Positions 11,263 to 20,400 of a stretch of 64,000 nt of DNA are shown here, one piece after another; the first letter of the stretch is position 1, and each line of letters starts with the position of its first letter. The DNA is from Mycolicibacterium sp. P1-5 (GTDB taxonomy: Bacteria > Actinomycetota > Actinomycetes > Mycobacteriales > Mycobacteriaceae): NCBI RefSeq assembly GCF_008329565.1, contig NZ_NPKT01000001.1, positions 124,001-188,000 of the forward strand. Reading direction: 5' to 3'. The notes below the pieces were generated by a model. The model saw only the letters and a program-made list of their open reading frames with translations. It made no database searches and was not told the DNA's origin. The position numbers and the translations under genes are program-made.

Positions 11263-11940
11263 TCAGTGAATCGTACTGCCGATACGGGCCGTGAATCGAT
11301 GGGCCAGCAGCCTCACGAGGTCGGGGTGGGAGCCCAGCGGGTCGGTCACCGCGTGCGCGCCGCAGCCGGCGAGCTTGGTGTGGAAGACGCCGGGTGCCAG
11401 CAGGTAGGAGGCGATGAACACCCGCCGCCCGGAACGACGGATCCGGGCGGCCAGGTCGGCGACCGTCGGCAAACCTGTTGCGACGAAGCCGAGGTGCACT
11501 TCGCCCACCAGTTCGGCCAGCAGACCCGCGGCCCGAGTGAGTTCGCGTCGCGCGGCCGGGTCCGAGGATCCGGCGGCGGCCATCACCACCACATCGCCGG
11601 GTGTCCAGCCGACCTCGAGCAATCGGCTGTGCATGATCTGGGCCAGGACCGGGTCGGGCCCCAGCGCGGGCGTGATCGTGACGTCAGGATGGCCGCTTTC
11701 GGTCACCCGGGCCGGCAGATCGGTGTTGACGTGGTAACCCGACGCCAGGAACGCCGGAACGACAACCGTCGGTGCCGCTGAATCTGCCAGCAGCTCACGA
11801 GGATTGGGGCCGAGGACGTCGACGAAAGCTGTACGCACCGGACCGACGTGTTCGGCAACCGCCGACGCGATCTCGGTGATAGTGGCCAGCCCCAGCGGAT
11901 TTCGGGTGCCGTGAGCGACCAAAACCAGGTCGGGTGTCAT
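11263..11940 (-). CDS. Sirohydrochlorin chelatase family protein (CbiX/SirB-like)
   Basis: The protein has 225 residues with two chelatase half-domains. The N-terminal LVLVAHGTRNP supplies the metal-binding His, and a second motif is VVVMAAAGSSDP. In the family it inserts iron (or cobalt) into sirohydrochlorin. Its place next to hemD and the siroheme enzyme genes nirBD points to ferrochelation for siroheme, needed by NirB. ATG 11940 overlaps the hemD stop by 4 bases (ATGA), so the two are co-translated. The metal actually used cannot be read from the sequence. Confidence 0.85.
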   Translation of the reverse strand: MTPDLVLVAHGTRNPLGLATITEIASAVAEHVGPVRTAFVDVLGPNPRELLADSAAPTVVVPAFLASGYHVNTDLPARVTESGHPDVTITPALGPDPVLAQIMHSRLLEVGWTPGDVVVMAAAGSSDPAARRELTRAAGLLAELVGEVHLGFVATGLPTVADLAARIRRSGRRVFIASYLLAPGVFHTKLAGCGAHAVTDPLGSHPDLVRLLAHRFTARIGSTIH

Positions 11941-13085
11941 GTCACCTCGCCATCTACGGCGAGCCGGTAACCACGTTTGACAACCGTTTGGACCACCCGT
12001 GGGGCGGTTAGCGCCGAGCGCAGCCGCGCCATCGCGGTCTCGACCGCGTGGGTATCGTCACCACCACCGGGCAGTTCGGAGAGCAGCTCTTCGCGGGACA
12101 CCACCAGTCCGGGCGCCACCAGCAGCCGCCGCAGCAGAGCCATGGCGGCCGGGGGCAGCACCTTGAGCTGACCGTCGACCTCGACGCTGGCGCTACGGAC
12201 GCTGATGTGGTGGCCGCCTGCGCTGAATTGCTTTGCCAAGCCCGGTAATTCGTTGGTGATCAACCGGGCCAGCGCACCGAGCCGGTAACGCTGCGGCGAG
12301 CGCGGTTCGATACCCAGTCGGGCCAGGGGGCTCGCCGTCACCGGGCCGACGCAGAACACCGCCACGTTGTGACGCAGTGCTTGGATCAAACAGTCGAGTG
12401 CACCAACCGCTTTCGCGCGGTCCAGCAGGGAGGCGACGGCCGGCGCACTGGTGAAGCTCACCGCGTCGACGTCGGAATTGACGATCATCGAGATCAGGTG
12501 ATCGATGCGCCGGGTGTCATCGGGCTGTTCCCAGCGGTAGACCGGCACCCGAACCACCTGGGCTCCCGCTCGGGTCAGCGCGTCGCAGATGTCGGTGTCG
12601 GGCTCCCATTCGCTGGCAGCACCATGCAACTGGACCGCGATACGCAGTTGGTCCACACCCTCGGAGAGCAGCCGCTCCAACACTTCCACCGACGATTCCG
12701 ACTCCGGGCTCCATTCCTCGCACAAACCGGCCTGGCGGACCGCGCCGCGAGCCTTGGGGCCGCGGGCCAGTATGCGGGTCGAGGCCAGTGCGGCGAGCAG
12801 GCCGTCGTGCACGTCCCAGCCGTGGGCCGCCTCGACCCAGCCCCGAAAGCCGATGCCGGTTGTCACGACCATCAGGTCGGGCGGTTCGGCAATGAGCTGC
12901 TCGGTCACCCGGTGCAGTTCGACATCGTCGACCAGCGGAACGATCCGGATCGTCGGCGCGTGGACGACGGCGGCGCCGCGTCGCTCCAGGAGCGCGATGA
13001 GTTCTTCGGCCCGGCGCGCGGCGGTCACCCCGACGGTGAAGCCGGCCAGAGGGTCAGCGACTTCTGATCTCGACGAATCCATCAA
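11937..13085 (-). CDS. Uroporphyrinogen-III synthase with C-terminal winged-helix DNA-binding domain
   Basis: The protein has 382 residues. Residues 15-270 are a HemD domain (FTVGVTAARRAEELIALLERRG, then TGIGFRGW and FTSAPAVASLL), which cyclises hydroxymethylbilane to uroporphyrinogen III. Residues about 285-375 are an OmpR-type winged helix (LLRRLLVAPGLVVSREELL ... VVKRGYRL). I recall the same fusion as M. tuberculosis Rv0260c. The context (nirBD, chelatase) suggests dedicated siroheme supply, and the DNA-binding tail suggests it may also regulate the nitrite-reductase genes, as in related actinobacterial nitrate regulators. Its start overlaps the end of nirD by 32 bases. Confidence 0.9.
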   Translation of the reverse strand: MMDSSRSEVADPLAGFTVGVTAARRAEELIALLERRGAAVVHAPTIRIVPLVDDVELHRVTEQLIAEPPDLMVVTTGIGFRGWVEAAHGWDVHDGLLAALASTRILARGPKARGAVRQAGLCEEWSPESESSVEVLERLLSEGVDQLRIAVQLHGAASEWEPDTDICDALTRAGAQVVRVPVYRWEQPDDTRRIDHLISMIVNSDVDAVSFTSAPAVASLLDRAKAVGALDCLIQALRHNVAVFCVGPVTASPLARLGIEPRSPQRYRLGALARLITNELPGLAKQFSAGGHHISVRSASVEVDGQLKVLPPAAMALLRRLLVAPGLVVSREELLSELPGGGDDTHAVETAMARLRSALTAPRVVQTVVKRGYRLAVDGEVT

Positions 13086-13419
13086 CCACCCTGACGTCGT
13101 AGACCGGCAGTGCGCGTGACTCGTCGTCGAGGCACCGACCGTCGACCAGGGAGAACACCTGCTTGAGCAAGGGCGACGCCACGGTGGGCTCGCCGCGCCG
13201 ATCCCCGACCAGTCCGCGCGACATCACCGCCGCACGGCCGAACGGATCGATATTGCCGACTGCGACCAGTGAGCCGTCGGCCAACAGGAACAACGCGGCC
13301 TGTTCGCCGTCGGGCAGTAGCACAGCGACGCCGCGCCCGGAGAGCAGTGCGCTCCGCGGGCAGGCCGTCGTCCAGACATCAAGGTCCAGCCCAAGCCGGG
13401 TGTCTGCAAGAACTGTCAT
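13054..13419 (-). CDS. nirD: Assimilatory nitrite reductase small subunit NirD
   Basis: The protein has 121 residues from ATG 13419 (MTVLADTRLGLDLDVWTTAC). It is a Rieske-fold subunit of NADH-dependent nitrite reductase. Many NirD proteins, like this one, lack the Cys-His pairs that hold a Rieske [2Fe-2S] cluster, so the role is structural. It follows nirB by 35 bases and overlaps the start of the HemD-fusion gene. The longer open frame upstream (to 13623) runs into nirB and is rejected as start. Confidence 0.9.
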   Translation of the reverse strand: MTVLADTRLGLDLDVWTTACPRSALLSGRGVAVLLPDGEQAALFLLADGSLVAVGNIDPFGRAAVMSRGLVGDRRGEPTVASPLLKQVFSLVDGRCLDDESRALPVYDVRVVDGFVEIRSR

Positions 13420-13454
13420 GGTTTCAAGCCTCCAGGTGTTGTGTTTCGCGGCTG

Positions 13455-15977
13455 TTACGTTCGGCTTTCGGCTGCGTTGACGCTGCCCGGCATGCCCAGC
13501 AGCAGCGGCACCTTGCGAGGCCCGCTCTCGTCGAACGCGACGGTCGGGTCCGACTCCTCGGGAGCATTGACGAACGACACGAAACGACTCAGTTTTTCCT
13601 GGTCGTTGAGCACTCCGGCCCATTCGTCGGAGTAGCCGTCAACATGACGGGCCATGCCGTCATCCAATTCGGCGGCGATGCCCAACGAGTCCTCGCACAC
13701 CACATCGCGGATGTGATCAAGCCCACCTTCGATGGTCTCCTGCCAAACAGCGGTGCGCTGCAAGCGGTCTGCGGTGCGGATGTAGAACATCAGGTAGCGG
13801 TCGATGTAGCGAACCAGTGTTTCGGAATCGAGATCGCCGGCCAGCAGTTGCGCATGTTTGGGAGTGGCGCCGCCGTTGCCGCCGACATAGAGATTCCATC
13901 CCTTCTCGGTTGCGATCACTCCGACGTCCTTGCCGCGCGCCTCGGCGCATTCGCGTTGACAGCCCGACACGCCCATCTTGATCTTGTGCGGTGAACGCAG
14001 TCCGCGATAGCGCAGTTCGAGTTCGACGGCCATCGCCACCGAGTCCTGCACGCCGTAGCGGCACCAGGATGAGCCGACACAACTCTTCACCGTGCGCAGC
14101 GACTTGCCGTACGCGTGGCCGGATTCCATCCCGGCGTCGAACAACCGCTTCCAGATCTGCGGCAACTGTTCGACGCGGGCGCCGAACAGGTCGATGCGCT
14201 GGCCGCCGGTGATCTTGGTGTAGAGGCCGAAATCGCGAGCCACCTCGGCGATCACGATGAGCTGTTCTGGGGTGACCTCACCACCGGGCAGCCGCGGCAC
14301 CACCGAATACGTGCCGTTGCGCTGGATGTTGGCCAGGAAGTGGTCGTTGGTGTCCTGCAGTGCGGCCGTCTCGCCGTCGAGTATGTGGTCCGACGACGTG
14401 GCTGCCAGGATCGAGGCCACGGCGGGCTTGCAGATGTCGCAGCCGGTGCCGGTGCCGTGTTCGGCGATCAGCTTCGAGAAAGTGCGAATACCGGTCGATG
14501 CGACGACCTGGAACAGCTCGGCGCGGGACTGCGCGAAGTGTTCACACAGCGCCTTGGACATCGCCACGCCCTGCGACTCGAGCAGCCGTTTGAGCATGGG
14601 AATGCAGCTGCCGCAGGAGGTTCCGGCAGCCGTCGCACATTTGATCGCCGGCACGTCGTGGGCGCCTTGCGAAATGGCACTGCTGATCGCTCCTTTCGAC
14701 ACCGCGTTGCACGAGCAGATCTGCGCTTCGTCGGGCAGGGCGCCCACCCCGACCTCGGCCCCTGCCGGCGAGATCAGAGTGGCGGGGTCGGCGGGCAGCG
14801 GGCGGCCGACCAGCGGGCGCAGAGTGGAGTACGCTCCTGCGTCGCCGACCAGGATGCCGCCCAACAGGGTCGAGACATCGTCGGAGACCACGAGTTTGGC
14901 GTAGGTCTGGTTGACGGCGTCGTTGAGCACGACCTCCAGCGCTCCGGGTGTGCTGGCGTGCGCATCGCCGAAGCTGGCGACGTCGACACCGAGGAGTTTG
15001 AGCTTGGTGGACAGGTCTGCGCCCGGGAATTCGGCCGTGCCGCCAACCAGCCGATCGGCCACCACCTCGGCCATCGTGTAGCCCGGGGCGACCAGGCCGT
15101 AGCAGCGGCCTTCGACCGCGGCTACTTCACCGATGGCGTACACCTGCGGATCGTCGGTGGCGCAGCTGATGTCGGTCAGCACCCCGCCACGCTCGGCCAG
15201 CGCAATCCCACTCACCCGGGCCAGCTCGTCGCGCGGGCGCACGCCGGCAGAGAACACCAGCACCGCGGCATCGAGCTGTTCACCGTTGGACAGCGACACC
15301 CTGATCCCGTCACCGCTGTCGACGATCTCGGTGGACGCGACGTCGGTGTGGACGACGATGCCGAGGTCGGTGATCAACCGGTTCAGCAGCGCACCGCCGC
15401 CGTCGTCGACCTGGATCGGCATCAGCCGTGGGGACCGTTCCAGCACATGGGGAGTCAATCCCAGCAGTTTGAGCGCATTGGCTGCTTCCAGACCCAGTAG
15501 ACCGCCGCCGACGACGATGCCGGCCGCCCCGGGGCGAGCCGCCGCGGCGGCCGCTCGGATGGCGTCGAGGTCGTCCAGCGTCCGGTAGACGAAGCAGCGG
15601 TCCAGATCGCTGCCGGGGATCGGTGGGACGAACGGGTACGAGCCGGTGGCCAGCACCACCGCGTCGTAGCCGATCCGCTCCCCCACTGATGTAATGACGT
15701 GACGGCTCTCCCGGTCGATCGCGGTGGCCGGCTCGCCGATCCGCAGGTCCACCAGTTCGTCTCCGGCGTAGTCGTTTCCGGCCAGGGCCAGCGTCGTGCG
15801 GTCCCAGCCGTCGATGTAGGACGACAACCCGACGCGGTCGTAGGCCGCCGTCGACTCCTCGCACAGCACGACCACCCGCCAGTCCCCGTCGCGGTCACGA
15901 TCGCGGAGCGCCTCGACGAACCGGTGGCCGACCATGCCGTGTCCGACGACCACGACGGTCCGGCGTGCGGCGGTCAT
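13455..15977 (-). CDS. nirB: NADH-dependent nitrite reductase large subunit NirB
   Basis: The protein has 840 residues from ATG 15977 (MTAARRTVVVVGHGMVGHRF). It reduces nitrite to ammonium in the cytoplasm. Domains in order: FAD/NADH oxidoreductase (GxGxxG near residue 10; TGSYPFVPPIPG; GGGLLGLEAANALKLLG), a BFD-like [2Fe-2S] domain near residues 420-470 (CSCN ... CGSC), then ferredoxin-like half-domains and the siroheme/[4Fe-4S] site near residues 633-676 (CVGSSWC ... SGCQREC). The ATG overlaps the narK stop by 4 bases, so narK-nirB-nirD are one transcription unit. Confidence 0.96.
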   Translation of the reverse strand: MTAARRTVVVVGHGMVGHRFVEALRDRDRDGDWRVVVLCEESTAAYDRVGLSSYIDGWDRTTLALAGNDYAGDELVDLRIGEPATAIDRESRHVITSVGERIGYDAVVLATGSYPFVPPIPGSDLDRCFVYRTLDDLDAIRAAAAAARPGAAGIVVGGGLLGLEAANALKLLGLTPHVLERSPRLMPIQVDDGGGALLNRLITDLGIVVHTDVASTEIVDSGDGIRVSLSNGEQLDAAVLVFSAGVRPRDELARVSGIALAERGGVLTDISCATDDPQVYAIGEVAAVEGRCYGLVAPGYTMAEVVADRLVGGTAEFPGADLSTKLKLLGVDVASFGDAHASTPGALEVVLNDAVNQTYAKLVVSDDVSTLLGGILVGDAGAYSTLRPLVGRPLPADPATLISPAGAEVGVGALPDEAQICSCNAVSKGAISSAISQGAHDVPAIKCATAAGTSCGSCIPMLKRLLESQGVAMSKALCEHFAQSRAELFQVVASTGIRTFSKLIAEHGTGTGCDICKPAVASILAATSSDHILDGETAALQDTNDHFLANIQRNGTYSVVPRLPGGEVTPEQLIVIAEVARDFGLYTKITGGQRIDLFGARVEQLPQIWKRLFDAGMESGHAYGKSLRTVKSCVGSSWCRYGVQDSVAMAVELELRYRGLRSPHKIKMGVSGCQRECAEARGKDVGVIATEKGWNLYVGGNGGATPKHAQLLAGDLDSETLVRYIDRYLMFYIRTADRLQRTAVWQETIEGGLDHIRDVVCEDSLGIAAELDDGMARHVDGYSDEWAGVLNDQEKLSRFVSFVNAPEESDPTVAFDESGPRKVPLLLGMPGSVNAAESRT

Positions 15978-17389
15978 GCGGCGGCCGCGGCGCTGTCGAC
16001 CGCTGGGTTGTCGGCGCCGACGACGGTGGCCGTCTTCGGTGTCCGCACGTAGGCGAACCAGGTGATCACTGCGCAGAGAACGTAGAAGCCGAGGAACACC
16101 CAGAATGCCATGGTCGCGGATTTGGCCGGCGACAGGTAGGACGCCCGCAGGGCAACGTTGACACCGACCCCACCGAGTCCTCCGATCGCACCGGCGATTC
16201 CGATCAGGGCACCTGACATCCGCAGTGACCATGCGCTGCGCTCCGCCATGCTGAGTTCAATGCTTTTCGACTTGGCCTCGAATATCGACGGGATCATCTT
16301 GTAGACCGAGCCGTTTCCCATCCCGGACAAGATGAACAGCGCGATGAATCCGGCGATGAGGGCGGTGATGCCCGCGCCGGCTGCCACCAGCCAGCCGGTG
16401 GCGAGGATCATCGCGAAGAACGTGTAGAGGGTGACCCTGCCACCGCCGAAGCGGTCCGACAGCCAACCGCCGAAGGGGCGGAAGAGCGAACCGAGCACGG
16501 GTCCGATGAACGCGATCTGGGCTGCGTGCAGCGAGGCCTGCGCGGTCATCGCCGAGGTGACGGGCCCGCCGTGGGACAGCCCGGCCAGGAAGTTGATCTG
16601 GAGCACCTGACCGAACGCGAAACCGAAGCCGATGAATGATCCGAACGTACCGATGTAGAGCAACGAGATCAGCCACGAATCACGATGTGCCAGAACATCG
16701 ATCATCGAGCGGGCGTCGCTGCGCTGGTTGGTGAGGTTGTTCATGAACATCGATGCGCCGGCGGCAGCGAGTGCGATCAGCACCAGGTATGCGGCGCAGA
16801 CCAGATGCGGTGACCGGTTGCCGACCGTGGCGATGACGAGCAGGCCGACGATCTGGATTACCGCGACACCGATGTTGCCGCCACCGGCATTCAGGCCGAG
16901 CGCCCAACCCTTGTATCGCTGCGGATAGAAGGCGTTGATGTTGGTCATCGAGGAGGCGAAGTTTCCACCGCCCAGCCCGGCGAAGCCGGCCACGATCAGG
17001 AACGTGGTGTACGAAGTGCCCGGGTGCGCCATGAAATACAGCGTCAGTACGGTGGGCACCAGCAGTGCCAGGGCCGAGAAGATGGTCCAGTTACGACCAC
17101 CGAAGCGGGCGACGGCGAACGTGTACGGGATGCGCAGAATGGCGCCCACCAATGTCGGCACCGCCACCAGGAAGAACTTGCCTGCGGCGTCGATGTGGTA
17201 GACGTTCTGCGGCATGAACAACACCATGACCGACCAGATCGACCACACCGAGAAGCCGACGTGCTCGGCGAAGATCGACCAGATCAGGTTGCGGCGTGCG
17301 ATTTTCGCGCCACCGTTGTTCCAGGCCTCGACGTCTTCGGCGTTCCAGTCGTCGATGTCGTAACCCGTGCGGGTAGGAGAAGTCTGCAT
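15974..17389 (-). CDS. narK: NarK-family nitrate/nitrite transporter (assimilatory cluster)
   Basis: The protein has 471 residues from ATG 17389 (MQTSPTRTGYDIDDWNAEDV), with about twelve membrane helices of the major facilitator superfamily. The NNP-family signatures are GLGGGNFASSMTNINAFYP and GLNAGGGNIGVAVIQ. Gene order (nitrate reductase, narK, nirBD) indicates nitrate uptake or nitrite handling for assimilation. Frames upstream of ATG 17389 have no homology and are left out. A short gap separates it from the nitrate reductase gene and contains a possible GlnR site. Confidence 0.93.
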   Translation of the reverse strand: MQTSPTRTGYDIDDWNAEDVEAWNNGGAKIARRNLIWSIFAEHVGFSVWSIWSVMVLFMPQNVYHIDAAGKFFLVAVPTLVGAILRIPYTFAVARFGGRNWTIFSALALLVPTVLTLYFMAHPGTSYTTFLIVAGFAGLGGGNFASSMTNINAFYPQRYKGWALGLNAGGGNIGVAVIQIVGLLVIATVGNRSPHLVCAAYLVLIALAAAGASMFMNNLTNQRSDARSMIDVLAHRDSWLISLLYIGTFGSFIGFGFAFGQVLQINFLAGLSHGGPVTSAMTAQASLHAAQIAFIGPVLGSLFRPFGGWLSDRFGGGRVTLYTFFAMILATGWLVAAGAGITALIAGFIALFILSGMGNGSVYKMIPSIFEAKSKSIELSMAERSAWSLRMSGALIGIAGAIGGLGGVGVNVALRASYLSPAKSATMAFWVFLGFYVLCAVITWFAYVRTPKTATVVGADNPAVDSAAAAA

Positions 17390-17433
17390 GCGTTCACGGT
17401 AGGAATTCTTTGTTGCGCCTTCGCGCCCCCACC

Positions 17434-17449
17434 GTGATCCTGATGTCAC
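17434..17449 (-). promoter_or_regulatory. Possible GlnR-type site upstream of narK
   Basis: On the minus strand the sequence reads GTGAC-ATCAGG-ATCAC, which satisfies the minimal mycobacterial GlnR pattern AC-N9-AC. Its second half deviates from the GAAAC consensus. It lies 45 bases before the narK ATG, in the 95-base gap after the nitrate reductase gene. It is also an imperfect GTGA-N8-TCAC dyad. Weak call, mostly from context. Confidence 0.3.
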
Positions 17450-17484
17450 AACCTCCTCACTTTGGCGCCGATGCTGCGGTGAGG

Positions 17485-20400
17485 TCAGTACACGTCGCGC
17501 AGATACCGTTTGGCCGCGATCAGTTCTCGCTTGTAATCGCGTGCGGCATCGGCACTCAGATGGCCGTGGGTCTGAATGATCGTGTCCAGGGCGATGTCGA
17601 CGTCCCTGGCCATCGCCGTGGCATCGCCGCAGACGTAGAGGTGGGCGCCGTCCTGCAACCAGGCCCACAACTGTGCGCCGTTGTCGATCATATTGTCCTG
17701 CACATAGATTCGTTTCCGCTGATCGCGGGAGAAGGCGAGGTCGAGTCGGTTCAGAAAACCGTCGGTGACCATATCGGTCAGATCGTCTTCATAGTAGAAG
17801 TTTTCGGCGCGGTGTCGATCACCGAAGAACAGCCAGTTACGACCGGTGTGGCCCAGGGCGCGGCGCTCCTGAAGAAATCCGCGGAACGGTGCGATCCCGG
17901 TGCCCGCCCCGATCATCACGATCGGCGCCGTGGTGTCTTCGGGCGGGCGAAAGTGTGGCGATTTCTGCAAGAACAGCGGAACGTCGCGGGCGCGGTCGGC
18001 CAGGAACGTCGAGCACACTCCCCCACGCTCACCGCCATCCGCTGCCTGGTAGCGGACGATCGACACGGTGAGCTGCACTTCATGCGGACTGACCAGCGGG
18101 CTCGACGAAATCGAATACAGCCTCGGCGTCAGCCGAACGAGTACTTCCTGCCACTGCTCGGCGGTGGCCCGGACGCCGAAGGCTCGTACGACGTCGATTC
18201 CGTTGCGTCCCAACCGCCAGGTGTCCAGTTGCGCGCGAGCGGCCCGCAGTTGCCTGGCCGCAGACTTGTCGGCGGTTGTCTCGGCGAGGAATGCCAACAG
18301 GTTCGGGGTGATGCGACAGATGTCATAACTTCTGGTGAGCGCCTGGTGCAGTATGCATTCCGCACCGTCGACCTCCACCACGTCGTCTCCGCGCAGACCC
18401 GTCGCGTCCAGCCAGGTTGCGACATCGTCGTCGCTATTGGTCGGCAGCACACCCAATGAGTCTCCGATGGCATAACTGACGTCGTGTTCAGAGATATCGA
18501 AACCCAAATGGCGCACCTCTTTGGCCGCCGAGGGCGGGGTCAGTCGGACGTTGCGGGTCAGCGGGGCGGCGATGGGCCTGGCACGGGTGAACGGCTCGGC
18601 GGGTTGCTTCCTGGCGGGCGCCTCGCGGACTGCGGGTTGCGCTTCGGTGACATTGACGAGCTCGATCACCCGCTTGGTCCACGACATCCACGAATCTTCG
18701 TCGTGGACTTCGCAATCGCTGCGGTCGAGCAGCCGCACACCCCCCAGTTCGGCCAGCCGGGTGTCGAGAGACCGGGCGTGGCCGCAGAATTGCCCGTAGG
18801 ACCGGTCACCGAGTCCCAGCACCGCGAACCGAAGCCCACTCAGGGCCGGGGCGTCCGGAGCCCGCAGCCGATCCCAGAACTCGGCGCCGTTGTCGGGAGA
18901 TTCGCCATCGCCGAACGTACTGGTCACCAGGAACACGTCGCGCGCTACAAGGTCGGCCAGCGCACAGTCGTCCATGCTGACGAGTCTGGCCGCCAGCCCG
19001 GCCGCCCCGAGCTGATCGACGAGCCTGGTGGCCAAGTCCTCTGCGTTTCCGGTCTGCGAGGCCCACAAGACCAACGGGCCCGACGCTGAGTCGGATGCGC
19101 GAGCGACGTGCTTGTCGGCAACACGCGAGTACGTGCCGGCCAGCAGCCCGTCCACCCACAGCCGCACGGTGCGGCTGACCGGTGCGGTCGTGGGCAGCAC
19201 CGGAACACCGGCGACATCGCCGCTCAGCGCGGCGAAAAACCCTCCCAGATAGAGCTGTTCGTCATCGGTGACCGACGGCGGAAGCGGTCTGCCCACCGTC
19301 TTGCTGGGGCGCACACTCACCGCGCACACTTTGAGTTCGGGTTGTAGCGAGTCCTGGTCCACGGCATCACTTGTCAACGCGTTGATCGCCAGATATTCGC
19401 CGTGCTCGTCGTTCCAATGGAACGGCGCAAAGCAATTGCCGGGCCGCACCCGGTCGGTGACGACAGCGGTCAGCACCGCCCGGCCCCGCCGGGACTGCAG
19501 CTCGACGGACTGGCCGTCGGCGATGTCGAGCACCCGGGCATCAGTGGGATTGATCTCCACGAACGGGTCGCCGTTGAGCTTGTTGAGCTTGGCGACCCGA
19601 CCGGTTTTGGTCATGGTATGCCATTGGTGCGGCAACCGACCGGTGTTGAGCACCAACGGGAATTCATCGTCGGGGCACTCGTGCGGTTCCAGGTGCGGCC
19701 GCGGGTGGAAAACAGCACGGCCTGACGGTGTCGCGAACGCCGGCACACCGTCGTTGAGATAACGGATCGGGTGGCGATCCTCGCGGTCGCCGGGCGGGCA
19801 CGGCCACTGCACCGGCGTTTCCCGCAGCCGCTCATAGCTGATGCCCCGAATGTCGTAGCCAGTCCTGGGATTGGCGAAGCCGCGGATCTCGTCGAAGATC
19901 TCCTCACTGGACTGGTAGTCGAAGTGCGTGCCGAATCCCATGGCGGCGGCCACCTGACAGATGAGCTGCCAGTCCGGCCGGGCCTGGCCGGTCGGGGAAA
20001 CACATTGCCGGACAAGGGTGAGGTCGCGCTCGGAGTTGACCATCACGCCGTCGGCCTCCGCCCAGAGCGCCGCGGGCAGCACCACGTCGGCGTAGCGGTT
20101 GGTGGCGGTGTCGGCGTAGGCGTCCTGCGTGACGACGAGTTCGGCGGCCTCCAGGCCCGCTATCACGCCGGCGCGATTGGGTACGCTGGCGACCGGGTTG
20201 GTGCAGATGATCCAGCACGCCTTGATGTCGCCGGCGGCCATCTGGGAGAACATGTCGACGGTCCCGCGGTTGACTTCGGTCCGGATCGTTCCCGGCTCAA
20301 GACCCCACATCGTCTCCACGAACGAGCGATCCTCAGCGGAGACCACCGAGCGCTGACCGGGCAATCCCGGCCCCATATAACCCATTTCGCGCCCGCCCAT

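Noticed and set aside
14115..15500. 461-codon plus-strand frame opposite nirB
   Set aside because: It is a shadow of nirB, which has all expected motifs on the other strand.
15978..16232. N-terminal extension of nirB
   Set aside because: The extra 85 residues read through the narK gene in another frame; homology and the ATGA overlap support ATG 15977.
17390..17668. N-terminal extension of narK
   Set aside because: The 93 extra residues overlap the end of the nitrate reductase gene and have no transporter features; ATG 17389 starts the conserved part.
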